The translations under genes were made by a program, and so were the position numbers. A stretch of 64,000 nucleotides of DNA, from positions 32,497,415 to 32,561,414 of the forward strand of contig CM018694.1 of NCBI GenBank assembly GCA_009363875.1. Direction: 5' to 3'. Origin of the DNA: Mikania micrantha. Taxonomy: Eukaryota; Streptophyta; Magnoliopsida; Asterales; Asteraceae. The notes under the pieces were generated by a model, which was not told where the DNA came from, made no database searches, and worked only from the letters and a program-made list of their open reading frames with translations. How positions within the stretch are numbered: position 1 is the first letter of the stretch; every line of letters begins with the position of its first letter. Shown here piece after piece: positions 42,881 through 55,240 of this stretch.

Positions 42881-44459
42881 ATCCCAAGCCTTTTTGATTG
42901 TTATTAATATGAATGTTGGCACATACAGTGCCCGGTATGATCCCAAATAAATTAAATCGCACCATTTTAATTAGGATTATCATACGTGACCTAAACGTCA
43001 ATGTTATAAAATAAGCTCAACCTGATGCCTCATGCTCAGTGATGAGAATTAGTATCATCCTATCCCAAGGATGTGATCTCAATGTAATTAACACAAAATG
43101 ATAGTCTCTAACCTCGTGTTTTAGAGTCTTGTCTTATCATTCAATATTAGTATATGTGGAGAATGACCTCAACCCTTAGGTTATTATACGGTCATTCTTG
43201 ATATCACAAGTATTGTTTCCAATGTTATCTCGGTGTCCTTAGCTCTCAAAGCTATGTGTTCTCATTGACCGTAACAACGTGTTATAAGCATTTGTCGTAT
43301 TATACGATGTTAAAAATGAGTGAATGATGTTATTTTCATGAAGTTATGTTAACATGATCATCATTCTTGTTCTCATTAGTGTCTGTCTAGTGTTATCTCA
43401 TAGTCTTCACCGAATTGTAAGCATAGTGTTATAGGAACTTGTCTTATTACACTTAGCTAACTCCGGTGGTGAATGATATTGTAAAATGACGATATCATCA
43501 AATCATTCTTGTTAGCTGTTGTCATTCTCAGCGTGTTGTCTACTTGTTTATCTCATTATCCACCCATGTAAGAATAATAAAATGTTATGAGATATAATCT
43601 TTCAACTAATATTATTCTATTGTGTTGATGATTCATGAAGCTATGTTATCATGTTTCATCCTAGATATCTCAATTATGTTATAATCACACAAGCATGCAT
43701 ACAATGATAAGCGATAATAAATATAAACAATATTATCTAAATCATAGTAAAGTCAATATGTTTTACTAAAACTTTTTACTAAATAAAGGAATTAGCATGT
43801 TTCTCAGTCCCGAGATTTGAAATCAGTTATGATTAGAAAAGGGGTGTATGAACTCACCTTGTAGTTGATGTGGTTGACTAAGTATAACCAAGAAATGCAC
43901 ACGCTCGTTGTTGTTCTTGATGTTGTTTCCATGATCCTTTATTGATTTCACGATGTTTGTAACTTATGAGTATAAGTTATAGGTGTTTGTGTGTGTGTAT
44001 GTGTTAGCCCTACAGTTGGCTAACACTCATAGGTCTTGGTTATCAATCGGCCATGGTTCGCTTGTGATGGATTATACTAACACCTAAACGATTACATTAA
44101 GCTTAGCGTGTCGTTTTAGTTGTGATTAAAGACTTAGTCTTTATTACCTTTGTTTGCCTTAACCCTTTCTTGAAAATCCAAAACCTTATCATGATATGAT
44201 AGTTAATTGTATTGATAAGAGACTTTGTAATCAACCTAAGTATAAACTTAGATTTATAGTTTAAGATTTTTACGTGTGATCTTTGTTAACCTTGAAGTAG
44301 TTGCTACATAGTTGATAGATAACCATGCAACAATCCTTGTAAAAACTTAACGCTTTAGGTTTTGTGAAGCGCATTATACCACACCCATTACCACCTTTGT
44401 AGTAATTAGTATCCTATGCATGTTACCCTTTACAATTTGTTTCATATGTTTGTGCTCAA

Positions 44460-44720
44460 ACTAAAATACATAGCCGAATGATATTGGGCCGATTGAATGG
44501 ATGTTCGTCCGAGTAGGCCTCTGGCCGAATGAGATGTGGCCCGATCGAATGAAGGTGGCCGAATGGGTGCCTAGGCCGATCGAATGAGAGTGGCCGAGAG
44601 AATGTGGCTTGGCGAATGGTCTTGGCCGTATGGAAAACAAGCGAATGAGTCACCCTTTGGCCGAATGGATCCCGACCGACTGAGTGTATTGGTCGAATGA
44701 GAAGGGCATGGTCGAATCTT
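44460..44720 (-). repeat. CCGAATGA motif array in the LTR leader
   Basis: About fifteen irregularly spaced copies by eye of GGCCGAATGA, GATCGAATGA and variants in this gypsy LTR, in the slot taken by CGAACC in E2 and E3. The core matches the palindrome motif of the copia element at 132-13907. Confidence 0.8.
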
Positions 44721-45831
44721 ATCCCAAGATGTTTTCCAAGATGTTTTCCAAGTTTCCTCGGATGTTCTAATGTGATTCTCCTAAGGTGTTGAAGTGGGTT
44801 GAACCAGTTTTAGAAGGGGTTCGAACATGGGTTTGAAAACCCTAATTTTCGTGACTTTACAACACTGATTACCTCTATTCAGGTGGATTCTACTTCGGAT
44901 CGATTGTACTTTCGTGTAGAGGATGATTGTAGCTTCGTTTAGACACCAAGAACACAAGATTTCGTCAAGAATCGAGAGAGATCCAAAGGTTTGAAGTTTG
45001 AAATTCTTAGAGAGAGAGAACCGGGATTTGAGTGTAGAGAGAGAGAAGAGATGTAATAAATGTGGTGGATGAACTCATTTAGGGTATTTATACCCCGGGC
45101 GAGTTCGTGTTCGTTTCGTTTGCTAAGTTTCCGATTTCGTTACGTCTCCAGCACGTTACTCGCGTAGTTTACGGATTCTAAATAAATGGTTTTAATTTAA
45201 CATTTTGAAAGTGGTTATTCCTAGTAAATATTCTAAATTTATTTTTCTTAATTTATTTTATCGAAAACGTTTATTTTAAAGGTTTCGTCAGATCGTGTCA
45301 CCTTCGCGCGTATTCGTTCGAATCGTCACCCGAACGAATTCGATTACGGTTTCACTTTCTGATTTTTGTTTTCTACTTTTCAGTCATCATTTCAGAACTT
45401 TAAACTCACAAATATGTTTGTGTGAATCGTCACCCACGCAAACACACTGTCAGTTTGTTATTCCGAAACGACATTGAACTTATATTTTGAATTGTGTTTC
45501 CTCACAGATGGACTCAACTAAACTTGCATGTTTTCACATTGTTGTTGTTGAATTCACATTGTTTCTCACTGAGTTGTCGGCCATCTGATTCCTATCATCT
45601 GTGGATATCAGATAGCAACCGATATGTTCTTGTCATTAGTTTATACCTTGTTGTTTCTCATGAGTTGTTGTATTTCCTGTATTCAAGTTTTCACTTAAAC
45701 ACATACAATTGTTGTTTGTTTTCTAAGTTCTGTTATCACACAACTGTTTACACATTGTATTTACATGCAGTAAATAGTGAAAGTACACATACCGTACGGA
45801 CTTGCCGAACGATCAGGTACTGGCTGTCACA

Positions 45832-46070
45832 CAAACCCAGAGCAATCGCTGTCGTTCACAACGCCGAGCCGGCGAAGAAAGCCACCAAAACCCCGTCACT
45901 GTCATCGGTCACCAAATGGAGCCTTGAGAGCTGGAAATCAAAGAAGACGTTTCAGCTTTCGAAATACCCAATTGAAGCGAATCTGGCCGCTGTGCTAAAA
46001 AGCCTCGAAGACTTCCCTCCGACCGTGTTGAAGCATTTGGAAAGCATTCTTGTTGCAGGGAGGCGACTGT
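45832..46070 (+). pseudogene. DAHP synthase, N-terminal mature part, disrupted
   Basis: In frame from 45833: KPRAIAVVHNAEPAKK, then TKWSLESWKSKKTFQL and YPIEANLAAVLKSLEDFPP, which match the conserved N-terminus of plant class II DAHP synthases (WxxESWKxKKxxQLPxYP and FPP blocks, from family knowledge). Shortly after FPPTV the conserved segment is mostly deleted. FLLQGGDC then appears at 46047-46070 in a different frame, after which all similarity stops. The catalytic barrel is absent, so this is a 5' gene fragment, split by an LTR and carrying an internal deletion and frameshift. An intact paralogue must supply the pathway elsewhere. Confidence 0.82.
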
Positions 46071-48077
46071 GTCATCAGGACCTCATTTTCCTTTTGAATA
46101 TTCTGGGAAACAACCGATATGAATTGATTTTTAATGTTTTCCACGCAGTAACTTTGGAAAAATGTTGTTATTGTCTTATATCCATTGGTATGTGGTTTGT
46201 TCTAGTCCTGTAATTAACCGATTGTGGCTGTCGGCTTGTGATTCGGTAAGGATGAATCGGGTGTATACACGAAGTCCTACGGTTCATGATGATGTAATTT
46301 AGTCAACTCGGTTTTACACAGGCGGTTGATACATAAATGATGTTACGATACCATCTATGTCGTTGTGTCATCCTTTAATCGAATTGATGGTTGTAGCTTG
46401 GATGGAAGCAGCTGTATAAATTCGATCGGTTATTCTTGAGAAGTTACCGTTATCAACTGATCGTCTCTTCTCGTTAACATCCACTTCGAGTCGTGTACTG
46501 GATGCCAATATTACACTTCTCGGTTGGGATAGATCTACGAATCTTATTCGTATAGAATTTGGGGTTTGCTTCGTGAGTTATTCTAATTCGGTTAGACCTC
46601 TCATTGAAGCTGTGTTTCCACCTTACTTTTCCAGGAGCGTTCGCTTCCTCACTTTAATCATTGTTCGTGATGGAGTGTATTGAATCGTATCCTTTGAATC
46701 GTACGATTCTTGCATTGTTCCTGAGACGTACGTGTGTGATTCCCTTCCTCGAATTCTAGATTCTCGATTAGGTGTTGGAGTTGTATGGATGGCCTCTCAC
46801 CTTCCAGTTGTAACTACACCAAGGTTTAGCTTCGTAATTTGCTCCGGTGTAGTAAATTATGAATTTCTCTTAGCAAATTTTTTTGGGGATTCTACACATT
46901 GGACTTCGACATTTCTCGTCTCCTTTCCGATAGTCATGTGCAGTTAGGTTAATTGTGACCTTGCACAATCTGGCAGCACAGTTCTCTTGGAACTGTCCTG
47001 AAATGTTTCTCTTGTAATTCCACCGGTCTTATCGGCAAGCTCTCCTTGATTCAATCACAGTGTATCTCTGTAAATGATTGAGTTGGACGCCGCATGTAGA
47101 GGATGATTCCACTTCACCAGGTGGCAAACGATGCTGACTTTCCACTGTGAGTTCAGATAGGATGAGTTTTCGTACTCTCTGGTGTTGAGTCGTTGAATTC
47201 TCTACTCATTTGGGAGGTGAAGAATGTCTTGTATTGATATTCTTTTTTGTTCTCTCGCTGTACACGAATTTAATTCATTGGTTTAAGACGATTAGAGGTC
47301 TTCTCTTCACATTCATCCTTAGGAATGACTCCTTCATAGTCTTCAGCAGTCATTGGAACTGTGAACACTAAATGTATTCCCTTCAAAATTTCGTGTTTCC
47401 GGAGATAATTCAGTCAGTGAGGGTTTTGCTTCCATTGCTTGGAGAGATAATTTGGGTTGTCTACACAACTTGTAAGCCCTCAATGTTTGGTTTCGACTCC
47501 TGTTGTCACTTATGTTTTTCCCAATGAAGGTTGTTGGATTCACCTCTCGCTCCGGTTCAATTGAATTCATGTTGATATGGGCGATGTAAGAAGACTTAAC
47601 TACAGTGCCATTCTTTTAGTGATAGCTAACAAGGAGATCACAAGGGACGCCTTGTTTCATTCAGTCGTTAGCCCTGACCTCAAATCTTCTCATGGTGTGT
47701 AGTATCGCCCCACTGGGATTTTGTTACATCGGCGTGTAGGCAGTTACTTCTTTTCCTCGGTACGCTATAGAATTAGAATTACCTCCTCAAAAGGACGAAA
47801 GTCCTTGTGCTTTGGAGGGAGATCATTACTACCTCTTCTCACTAGTGTTGGGGTCACTTAGCATTGGTTTATCTCTGCCTTCTTTGATTTATAACTAACC
47901 GGGTAAGTCATAGAGTATTGTAGCAGAGAAGTGGTTATGGTTGTATGGAAATGACGTTCATCTAAGCTCTCAAATCCAAAGATTGAGGATAAGGATTTAC
48001 GCCACGCGGCTAAGTTCGTGGCGTTGAGTGACTTTTGGGGGTGTAGGAAATGACTATTCAAGAATAGACTAAAGTGG
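46071..48077. other. Unrecognised non-coding stretch of about 2 kb
   Basis: No ORF above 75 residues with recognisable content, no LTR termini, no primer site or polypurine tract, moderate GC and no obvious repeats. It follows the truncated gene fragment directly and ends at an LTR start. It could be old transposon internal sequence or genomic filler. Confidence 0.4.
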
Positions 48078-49136
48078 TGTAACATCAGTGCCGGAGCTGT
48101 AGCCGGAACAGTAAAGTGAACAGTAGATCATGTAAGAACTATGTGTATTTCATGTATGTTTTTGTCATTTGATGCTTAATATAGAACAGACATCAGACTC
48201 ATTTCAGAATCGAAACGAAAATTCATGATTTAACAGTCAGAAAAATATCTAAAAACATAGAACTATTATGTGAATTCTAGTTAGGGTTTTATTACTTATA
48301 AACGTATGTGAGTTGTACAGAACAAAACTATAACGGATGTCGTTACGTGAATGCTAAACTGACGGATTATTCGTATAGGTGCGACCTGTACGAATATATC
48401 TGAAAGTTTAACGTTATGAATGATGTCCAATAATTAGAAAATCAAATCGGAAAGTACAGTTATCGTCGTGTTCGTACGGGTGACGATCCGAACGAATACG
48501 CGCGAAAACCGTGCGATTCGATTAAACAGATAAATTAAACTTTTTTAGAAATTAAAAAAATAATAATAAATAAAAGGTAATTAGTTAATTTACTAGGAAT
48601 TACCACCTAAATTGAAATTATAAATCTTATTTTAAAATCGAAACGTTTCTATATGAAAACGATCGAAAACCGACGTTAAATCGCGAAACCGAGCGGAATC
48701 GAACGAACCCGAACGTTACCGAGTGGAAAGAAATTTAATGAGGCATTAAATTCCATAACCCCCTCAACCTACCCACTCTCTCTCATCAATTTCGCCCATT
48801 TTCTCTCTCTAGAATCCTCTCACAAAAAACCCACTTTTCTCCCTCATTTGTTGACCAAATTGGACGAATTTGAGTCAACATGACCGAAGCAACTTGTAGA
48901 TCGTGATTAGAGGAATAAATGGAGCTTTGAATCATCAAAATCAGACAAGAAATGAGAGAGAACGGGTTGTTTTCAGCTTTCTACTGTTTGGGGTTAGTGT
49001 TCTCGAACATCAACAGCTTTCAATCGACTTTTGGAGCTGTAAAACCCTAGGAACTTGCACTAAAACGAGTCAAGAAGTTAAGGAATACATAGGATTGAAG
49101 TTTGTATCATTTTAGGTTCGAATTGAGGCTGAGTAC

Positions 49137-49440
49137 ATCAGTATCGGTATAAGAAACAAAGCTGATGCTTAGTATCGATGGATGAATTTTCCCAGCAACT
49201 TCATACACCGATATTGCTAAGTTCGACCTCTAGTATCTATGGGGGGCTCCTTCGAAATTACTAATATCGATCCTCTCCAAGTTCAGGGACCAAGGGCGCA
49301 GCGATACTGCTAGTATCGAGGGCCCTAAGGGCTGTCGAAACTGTAACTGTCGAACATGTAGGATCGATGAAGCCATGGACTGCCCATCGATATTACCCAC
49401 CTGGTGGCTGTCGATACTGAGCTTTATTTTTTTGATACTG
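49137..49440 (+). repeat. TATCGAT/GTATCGAT motif array in LTR L3
   Basis: About a dozen irregular copies by eye of AGTATCGAT, CGATACTG, CGATATT and related forms in both orientations, in the same slot as the CGAACC arrays. Confidence 0.7.
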
Positions 49441-51394
49441 ATTTCAGACCTAAACCCAAGTATGACAAGCTTGGAATCATCCAAAAAGACCAAGAAATGA
49501 GTTCAAGGGAGGGGTTTGAACATGGGTTAGCCAACTAGGAGCCATTAGGGTTTTCACGTGTTAGAACCGGTTTGGTGTCCTTCGATACTAAGGATTTTCA
49601 AACACAACTTTTTTCCAAAACAAACTTAACATATAAACAAATGTTTTGTAGGATCATTTGGGTACATAATACCTGAAATTGATTTGATAAAAGCCTAAGT
49701 AAAGCTGGTAACATCACAAATGGTCTAAGGTGACTAATTTGAGGTGTTAGCTAATTTTAAGAACATCAAACTTAATAGTTTTCAATGTTCAATGGGTTTA
49801 AATATTTTCAATCATATTAATACAAGTTTTAGACATCTGATGAGACTATTACTTATGGACTTTGGTTGAGAACATAAGGAAATTCTAAGTAAGAACAAGA
49901 AAATAACTAAGTACAAAGTGTTGGCCACTATGAGTTAACTCTCAATACTTGGTGATTTTTATGCAAACGTATAATTAACTTAGATAGTTCAAAATGAATA
50001 ATCTAAGGTAAGTATTACACAAAGATGAACAATGAATTACGTGTAACAAAGATCTAAGGAAAGACTTGGAGTTAATCAAGTAAGATTAACTTAAGTCTAA
50101 CATGTTAACTTATATTTTCTTAAAATAACTTATGTTTTATTTAAAGTGAAATGATTTATAAATTTATTTATTGAAAATGTTTTAAAATAACTTAAATGAT
50201 TTCTTAAATTTATAATTTGTAATATAAGGTTAAAATTAAAATGACGTAATATAAACCTTATATGAATAAGGTTTAGTTGTGATGTTTTACTAGGGAATAA
50301 GGGTTCATAAAGGGTATTTAGCGTAGAATAATTGGAGAAACTTAGAAACCCATTAGCAAGTATAGGACACTTAGAAGCACACCAAGACCAAATCCTATAT
50401 ACGTCATCTTCCGACACTTATCGTATCCGAATCATAATCAATCAACACAGGTACTGAAGATACTTAATCTACCATCAACGAGCGCGCATATCTTTTGTGA
50501 TTCATTGCATAGCAACACAGGTGAGTTCATTGCCCCTTTTCTAAACATTTTTGTTTTATAAAAGCGGGGCTGAGAAGCATGCGTAAATTATTTTCTTTCG
50601 ATTAAATTTACTTAAATGCTTTTACTTCATATATGTTTTACATGTATAATTGTTATCCTAGATATTGTCTAGGTAAACCATTTGCAGGTTTTCTAAAGGG
50701 TTATTTATTCATCTTGAGTAATTAACTATTTCTAAACAACGAACTATTTTCAAAGAGATTGTTTTCAAAGGACTAATGAACTAAAACAAAGAACTATTTT
50801 CAGTGGGAAGTTTTCAAAGAACTATTTTATGTGGTGTGTTTTCAAAGAACTAAAGATCTATTTCAAAGAACTGTATGCAACGATCTATTTTCAAAGAACT
50901 ATAAAACTAGTACGGAGAACTGTTTTCGACGATCTATTTTCAGAGGAATGTCTGGGAAATATTCAAAGATAGCATGTGCCAAAGAACTAATGATCTATAC
51001 AAACAAGAACGAACTACGGACGATCTATACGAACTATAAAATCCTATACATCAAAAGATGTCCTAGCTAGACTGATTGATTATAGGTCGCATGTTTGATG
51101 ATATTTACAGATTTTCTCATCTACTAAGAACCTTGATTGCTAGACTAGTCTACTCGAGTATGACCAAGGCCCAATAGTTAGGTCTTAGATTTTATTAAAT
51201 GTTTATTTATTCATTTACTTAAGCATTTAATTTAATGTTTCTACAAATGTTATGTTTATCATGTGTGTGTGATGAGCTTAAGCAATCAAGAGGATTTCCA
51301 TGTTTTGTTGAAACTAATAAGAAATAAGAACTAAGAGCTGTTGTGTTGATGATGAAGAATGAAACGCTTAATTATCGTTGACAACAATATGTTA

Positions 51395-51485
51395 TGCGGT
51401 TCGGTATGTGGTGGGCTGGCGGCTGGGCTGGCGGTAAGCTTGACCATACTTATGCGCTATATATAAGCATACTGAATTAGATAGT
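51395..51485 (+). promoter_or_regulatory. G-rich/TATA stem module in LTR L3
   Basis: Arms GTTCGGTATG and CATACTGAAT pair over 10 bp with two G-T pairs, around GTGGTGGGCTGGCGGCTGGG, AAGCTTGACC and TATGCGCTATATATAAG. Confidence 0.75.
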
Positions 51486-51560
51486 ATAGGTGGTTATTGG
51501 TGAGGTTGAGGTTGTCATCTGGTCAGTTTTGTACAAATTCTTTTTGCATGACTTCTCAGG

Positions 51561-53345
51561 TGTCACACCCTGAGCCGGCGGGCTGGATCGACTTTCCCGT
51601 TGGGCGGAAAGGTCTCGGGGCGCGATATGGTGTGATAATTGTGATGATCAGATTGTTTGTATAGCACATGATATATAAAATGTGAAAACTAAACATACAT
51701 GAAATAAAAATTACAGAGTTAAATTACATCAGTTTGCGTTTCATAATTTAACCCTGCAATTCTATCAAAAGATATATGATATAAATATGTCTTGAACCGC
51801 AAAATGTTCTTGATCATATGTGAATTCTACACAAAATGCACAAAATATGTTAGGTCCTTCTAATAGGCCGCCTAGCTAGTTCCTTGATTTTGGTGACTAA
51901 ACATGTCAGTCACCTAAGAAGAATCATGCAAAAATGGGTCAATACTAGGTTGGTGAGTTCATTTGTTTATTTGATTTGAAAATGTTTTATGAAAACATTT
52001 TTTCAGTCAAACATGATTAAAGATTCACAAAAGTTTATACACATCACAAGATATAGTTTTCCCCCAGTTGATTGTTATACTCCTCAAAGAGTATTATAAC
52101 TAATTACCAGAGTTTGCCGTATAACTCTATATTAGTCAATAAATAGTAAATTAAGGAAGTTCTCACAAAACTTTAATTTGGTAACAAGTTCCTATTTGTC
52201 TCAAAATGATTTTCATTTTTCCCACGCATAGATTCCACCTTAGACCTGACCACTGACATCACCCCGTCTAGACAAGTATCGTGTGTACAGGGCATACGTA
52301 TGGTCAACCCAACCGCCAGCCCACCACGTCCTTGTCAAGAAACGATATTCACACACACATATTCACTTGTCTCATTGTTCTCATTTTGTTCACATTGAAT
52401 GAGTTTACTGTTTCTTACCTCCAACTGGAGGTGACAGTCGACCCATTAAATGAATGTAGATTCCTTGACCGGCTTTGTAGTAAACGTTAGTTGAGCCACC
52501 AGGCCACTAATCTACCCTTCATTTGTTTTGATATTTGTTCCCACATTGCCTTCACACTGTCTACCATGGTTCAAAACTTAGGCTGAGTATTAGTCAACCA
52601 ACGTATTGTTAGTCCAACAGAACAGTGCGATAGTTAATTGTAAAGGGGCTGTCAATTTAATATCACCCATGTGGTCGTTTACCAACCCAGACTGATGCCG
52701 CCCTCTTACAAGTTGTATGTGTCCGGACAAATGATAAATGTCTCAATTGCAAATAACCTACCGGCCTCACTCACCGGAGGTTTGTCAAACCCTATGGCAC
52801 CACTACGTTACCGTCGGTCCTAGCCAATGCCACTTAATGGTAAATGAACAACATAAGGGACTTACGAATATACATGAATACTGGGCACATGAATACAGTG
52901 ATATAATTGATCAGTTTCACTAGAAACCAGTACATGTCATCAATACCACACTTGTCATCAATCCAATGTTATATGCACACAATGATGTCATTTACCCAAT
53001 TACCCATTTTAGAAATTTAAAACAAGTTATACTTAGGTAGTATGGAGTTAACGTTTTTTGTCCTGAATTCCATCAAATTCAAATGTGTTATGTGAAATCT
53101 GGAAGTATAATCACACATATGGCCTATACCAAAAGTCTAGATAGGACATTTGGAGTTATAGGACTTTGTGTTTGATCTTGTGTTTCTTTTGAGTCTGACT
53201 CACTACTCATGATTTGTCTCAATGTTTATTGTCTCATGTGCACATGTGGTCTTTGATATTTCCCAGATGTTTCACCATGTTTTGTAATTGTCATTTGCTC
53301 AATAGTAGTCTCATGAAAATAACTTTGTTCTGACATCCTAGATGT
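51561..53345 (-). repeat. E2-type LTR fragment (minus), 3' portion
   Basis: Begins at the LTR end (TGTCACACCCTGAGCCGGCGGG on the plus strand), inserted in L3. It has the E2-type tail, an acceptor (TTCTTAG/GTGAC), a diverged G-rich module at about 52267-52340 and a CTTTGATATTTCCCAGA block that is the reverse of 50935-50985. Its U3 half is not found. The right boundary is approximate. Confidence 0.7.
52267..52340 (-). promoter_or_regulatory. Diverged stem module: TATA lost, stem kept
   Basis: In sense orientation CTTGACAAGGACGTG pairs with CACGATACTTGTCTAG apart from two mismatches and a one-base bulge. The interior has GTGGTGGGCTGGCGG, GTTGACC and GTATGCCCT followed by GTACACA in place of ATATATA. 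Confidence 0.6.
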
Positions 53346-53389
53346 CAGAAGTTATTTTAGATGGACAACGATAATCCAGTACATGAAAA

Positions 53390-53844
53390 GTTAGGATAAC
53401 CTAAATGTTCCTGGAGAAACTCTGAAGTTGTTGGGACAACAAAAGACACCTCAATGGATGTGTACACGAATAGCTATGGATTTTTAACGCCAAGCTACCT
53501 CGCACTTCCAGCATATCTAATGTTTATTGGGTACCATAAACAGTTGGAGCAGGTCTGCTCACTTATATATATACATAGAATCTATGCTCATTGAGGAGAC
53601 TTAAGTTATCAAGACACTACACCTCATTGACGAACCTCGAATGCTACGGATCGTACAGTCGGGAGACTGAAAACAGAGCCGTATTTCATCGTAAAGGTTT
53701 GATGGAACCCCAAACACAACTTCGAGTTAACCTGGGAGTGTGAGGAACACATGAGTTCAAAACTTCTCCACCTGTATATAGAAAAAGTAGTACCCGACAA
53801 TAATGCTTAAATTTCAGGACGAAATTTCTTTAACAAGGGGAGAC
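53390..53844 (+). pseudogene. Gypsy pol remnant (integrase and chromodomain end) with polypurine tract
   Basis: Heavily decayed. Recognisable pieces are an ATAGCTATGGATTTT stretch followed by TACCTCGCACTTCCAG (integrase IAMDF...LPRTS) at about 53473-53512, and a chromodomain-like IVKV-WNP...FELTWECEEHMS at about 53690-53755. Then the pre-PPT hairpin AAATTTCAGGACGAAATTT and AAGGGGAGAC at 53810-53844. It marks the 3' end of a largely deleted element whose 3' LTR follows. Confidence 0.75.
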
Positions 53845-54964
53845 TATGACAACTAGTACCTGACCGTCTGGTAAATTCGTACAGAAAGTGTACTTACATC
53901 TGTAACTATGGAAAAAACAGTGTGTAATAACAATTCTGTGAAAACAATTAACAGTTGTATATATTTCAATGAGAATTGAAATATACAACAACACAAAGTG
54001 AAATAACAATGGTGAAAAACAACTGGCAAATACAAATCGGTTGCGATCGGGTATCCACAAATAACAGGAATCAAATGGCCGACAATTCAGAGAGAAAACA
54101 ATGTGAATTCGATCATGACAATGTGAAAATGGTTCAATTTAGTTGAGTCTGACTGTGAGGAAATCCAATTCAAAAAAACAACTCAGTACCGTTCACGAAT
54201 AATAAACTGACAGTGTGTTTGCGTGGGTGACGATTCACACAAACATATCTATGGATTTAACGTTTTGAATGATAACTGAAAAGTAGAAAACAAAAATCAG
54301 AAAGTGAAACCATCGTCGTGTTCGTCCGGGTGACGATTCCAACGAATACGCGCGAAGGCGAAACGATATGACGAAACAAATAAAATAAATGTTTCGAAAC
54401 AATAAAATAAAGAAAAGAATTATAAAACATTTACTAGGAATAATCACCTTAAAAAGATTGAAATAAAACTATTTTTATTTAAATTCGTAAATTTTGCTTT
54501 ACGTTACGAAACGTGGAGTAAACGTAAAACCGAGCAAACGAAACGAACCCGAAACAAAAATGGGTATAAAACCTATAAAAAGCTTTGAACTCCCCAATTA
54601 ATACACCCACCTACCCAATCTCTTTCTCATGTACGTCTACCATCTCTCTCTACTTTCTCTCTCTAAAAACCCTCCTCAAACCTCTTCTAATCTCCTTCTA
54701 TCTTCATCAATCCCAACCAATATTGAAGATATAACAAGAAAAATGAGTATAAGAAGAACTCACGAAGAAAACGAGCTAAAGAACACGATTTGAGGTAAAT
54801 CTACAAGCTTTATTTAGGGTTTTCTTTGTTTAAACTTAAACCAAAGTGTTTTTTCACCTTAAGATGGGTTTTTCTAAATTATTTAAGTGAAAATAACTTG
54901 AAATATGAGATGTTAAGTGACCTGCAACTTACGAGGGTTTGGGGAAAATTTGGAAGTTGAAGAT

Positions 54965-55240
54965 GAAGGATTCGAGAACCCTTTTTCCTTGAATACTCGA
55001 GAACCCTTTTGAGTTCCATCGAGAACACCTTACCTGATCGAGAACTCTTTTATTTCCAAGCAAAGAACCCTTTTCTTTTTCTTTGGGAGGTCGAGAACCA
55101 TATTTTCTTCTCCAAGTCAAGAACACATTGGGTGGGAAAAACTATTAAAGTCGAAAACCCCAAGGGTGGCCGAGAACACACCCATTTTTGGTGTATGAGT
55201 CGAGAACCTTTCCTTCATTTTGATAGTTGGCCGAGAACCA
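54965..55240 (+). repeat. CGAGAACC motif array in LTR L4
   Basis: About eleven copies by eye of TCGAGAACC and close variants, sense orientation, irregular spacing, in the array slot of the LTR. Confidence 0.8.

Larger units (their letters stand above)
42004..45831 (-). mobile_element. Gypsy-type LTR inserted in the DAHP synthase gene
   Basis: On the minus strand it starts TGTGACAGCCAGTACCTGATCG at 45831 and is collinear with the LTR at 53845. U3 boxes with GTGACGAT cores (plus positions about 45305-45330 and 45418-45445), TATA GGTATAAATACC at 45083-45094, CCGAATGA array (44460-44720), donor AAG/GTGAGTT (GT at 43857-43856), 78-bp repeats (42420-42880) and two G-rich/TATA modules. The LTR end with its acceptor is missing, so the left side at about 42003 is truncated by roughly 400 bp relative to E2-type LTRs. 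No internal coding region, so it is a solo or truncated LTR. Confidence 0.8.
48078..51560 (+). repeat. E2-type LTR (L3), truncated at its end
   Basis: Starts TGTAACATCAGTGCCGG like E2 and follows its order: two inverted-repeat boxes (about 48368-48395, with altered core GTGCGACC, and 48470-48497), ACCGAGCG/CGAACCCG box (48685), CT-rich leader, TATCGAT array (49137-49440), donor ACACAG/GTGAGTTCATTGCCCC (GT at 50521), AGAACTATTTTCAAAG repeats (50740-50950), one G-rich/TATA module (51395-51485), acceptor TTCTCAG (AG at 51558-51559). It is cut at 51560 by a minus-strand LTR. No polypurine tract precedes it, so it is a 5' or solo LTR. Confidence 0.83.

Noticed and set aside
42504..43001. A 165-residue repetitive ORF on the minus strand
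   Set aside because: It is the 78-bp tandem repeat, whose length is divisible by three, read through; no start context or homologue recognised.
41999..45836. CAAAT/CAAAC as a target duplication of the LTR in the DAHP synthase gene
   Set aside because: One base differs and a single copy does not restore the reading frame; the left LTR end is truncated, so no duplication is claimed.
45494..46213. A 239-residue ORF as an intact gene
   Set aside because: Its first 110 residues are LTR sequence read in the wrong sense; only 45832-46070 is gene-derived and it is truncated.
46071..48077. Degenerate gypsy pol
   Set aside because: I could not find RT, integrase or chromodomain motifs on either strand.
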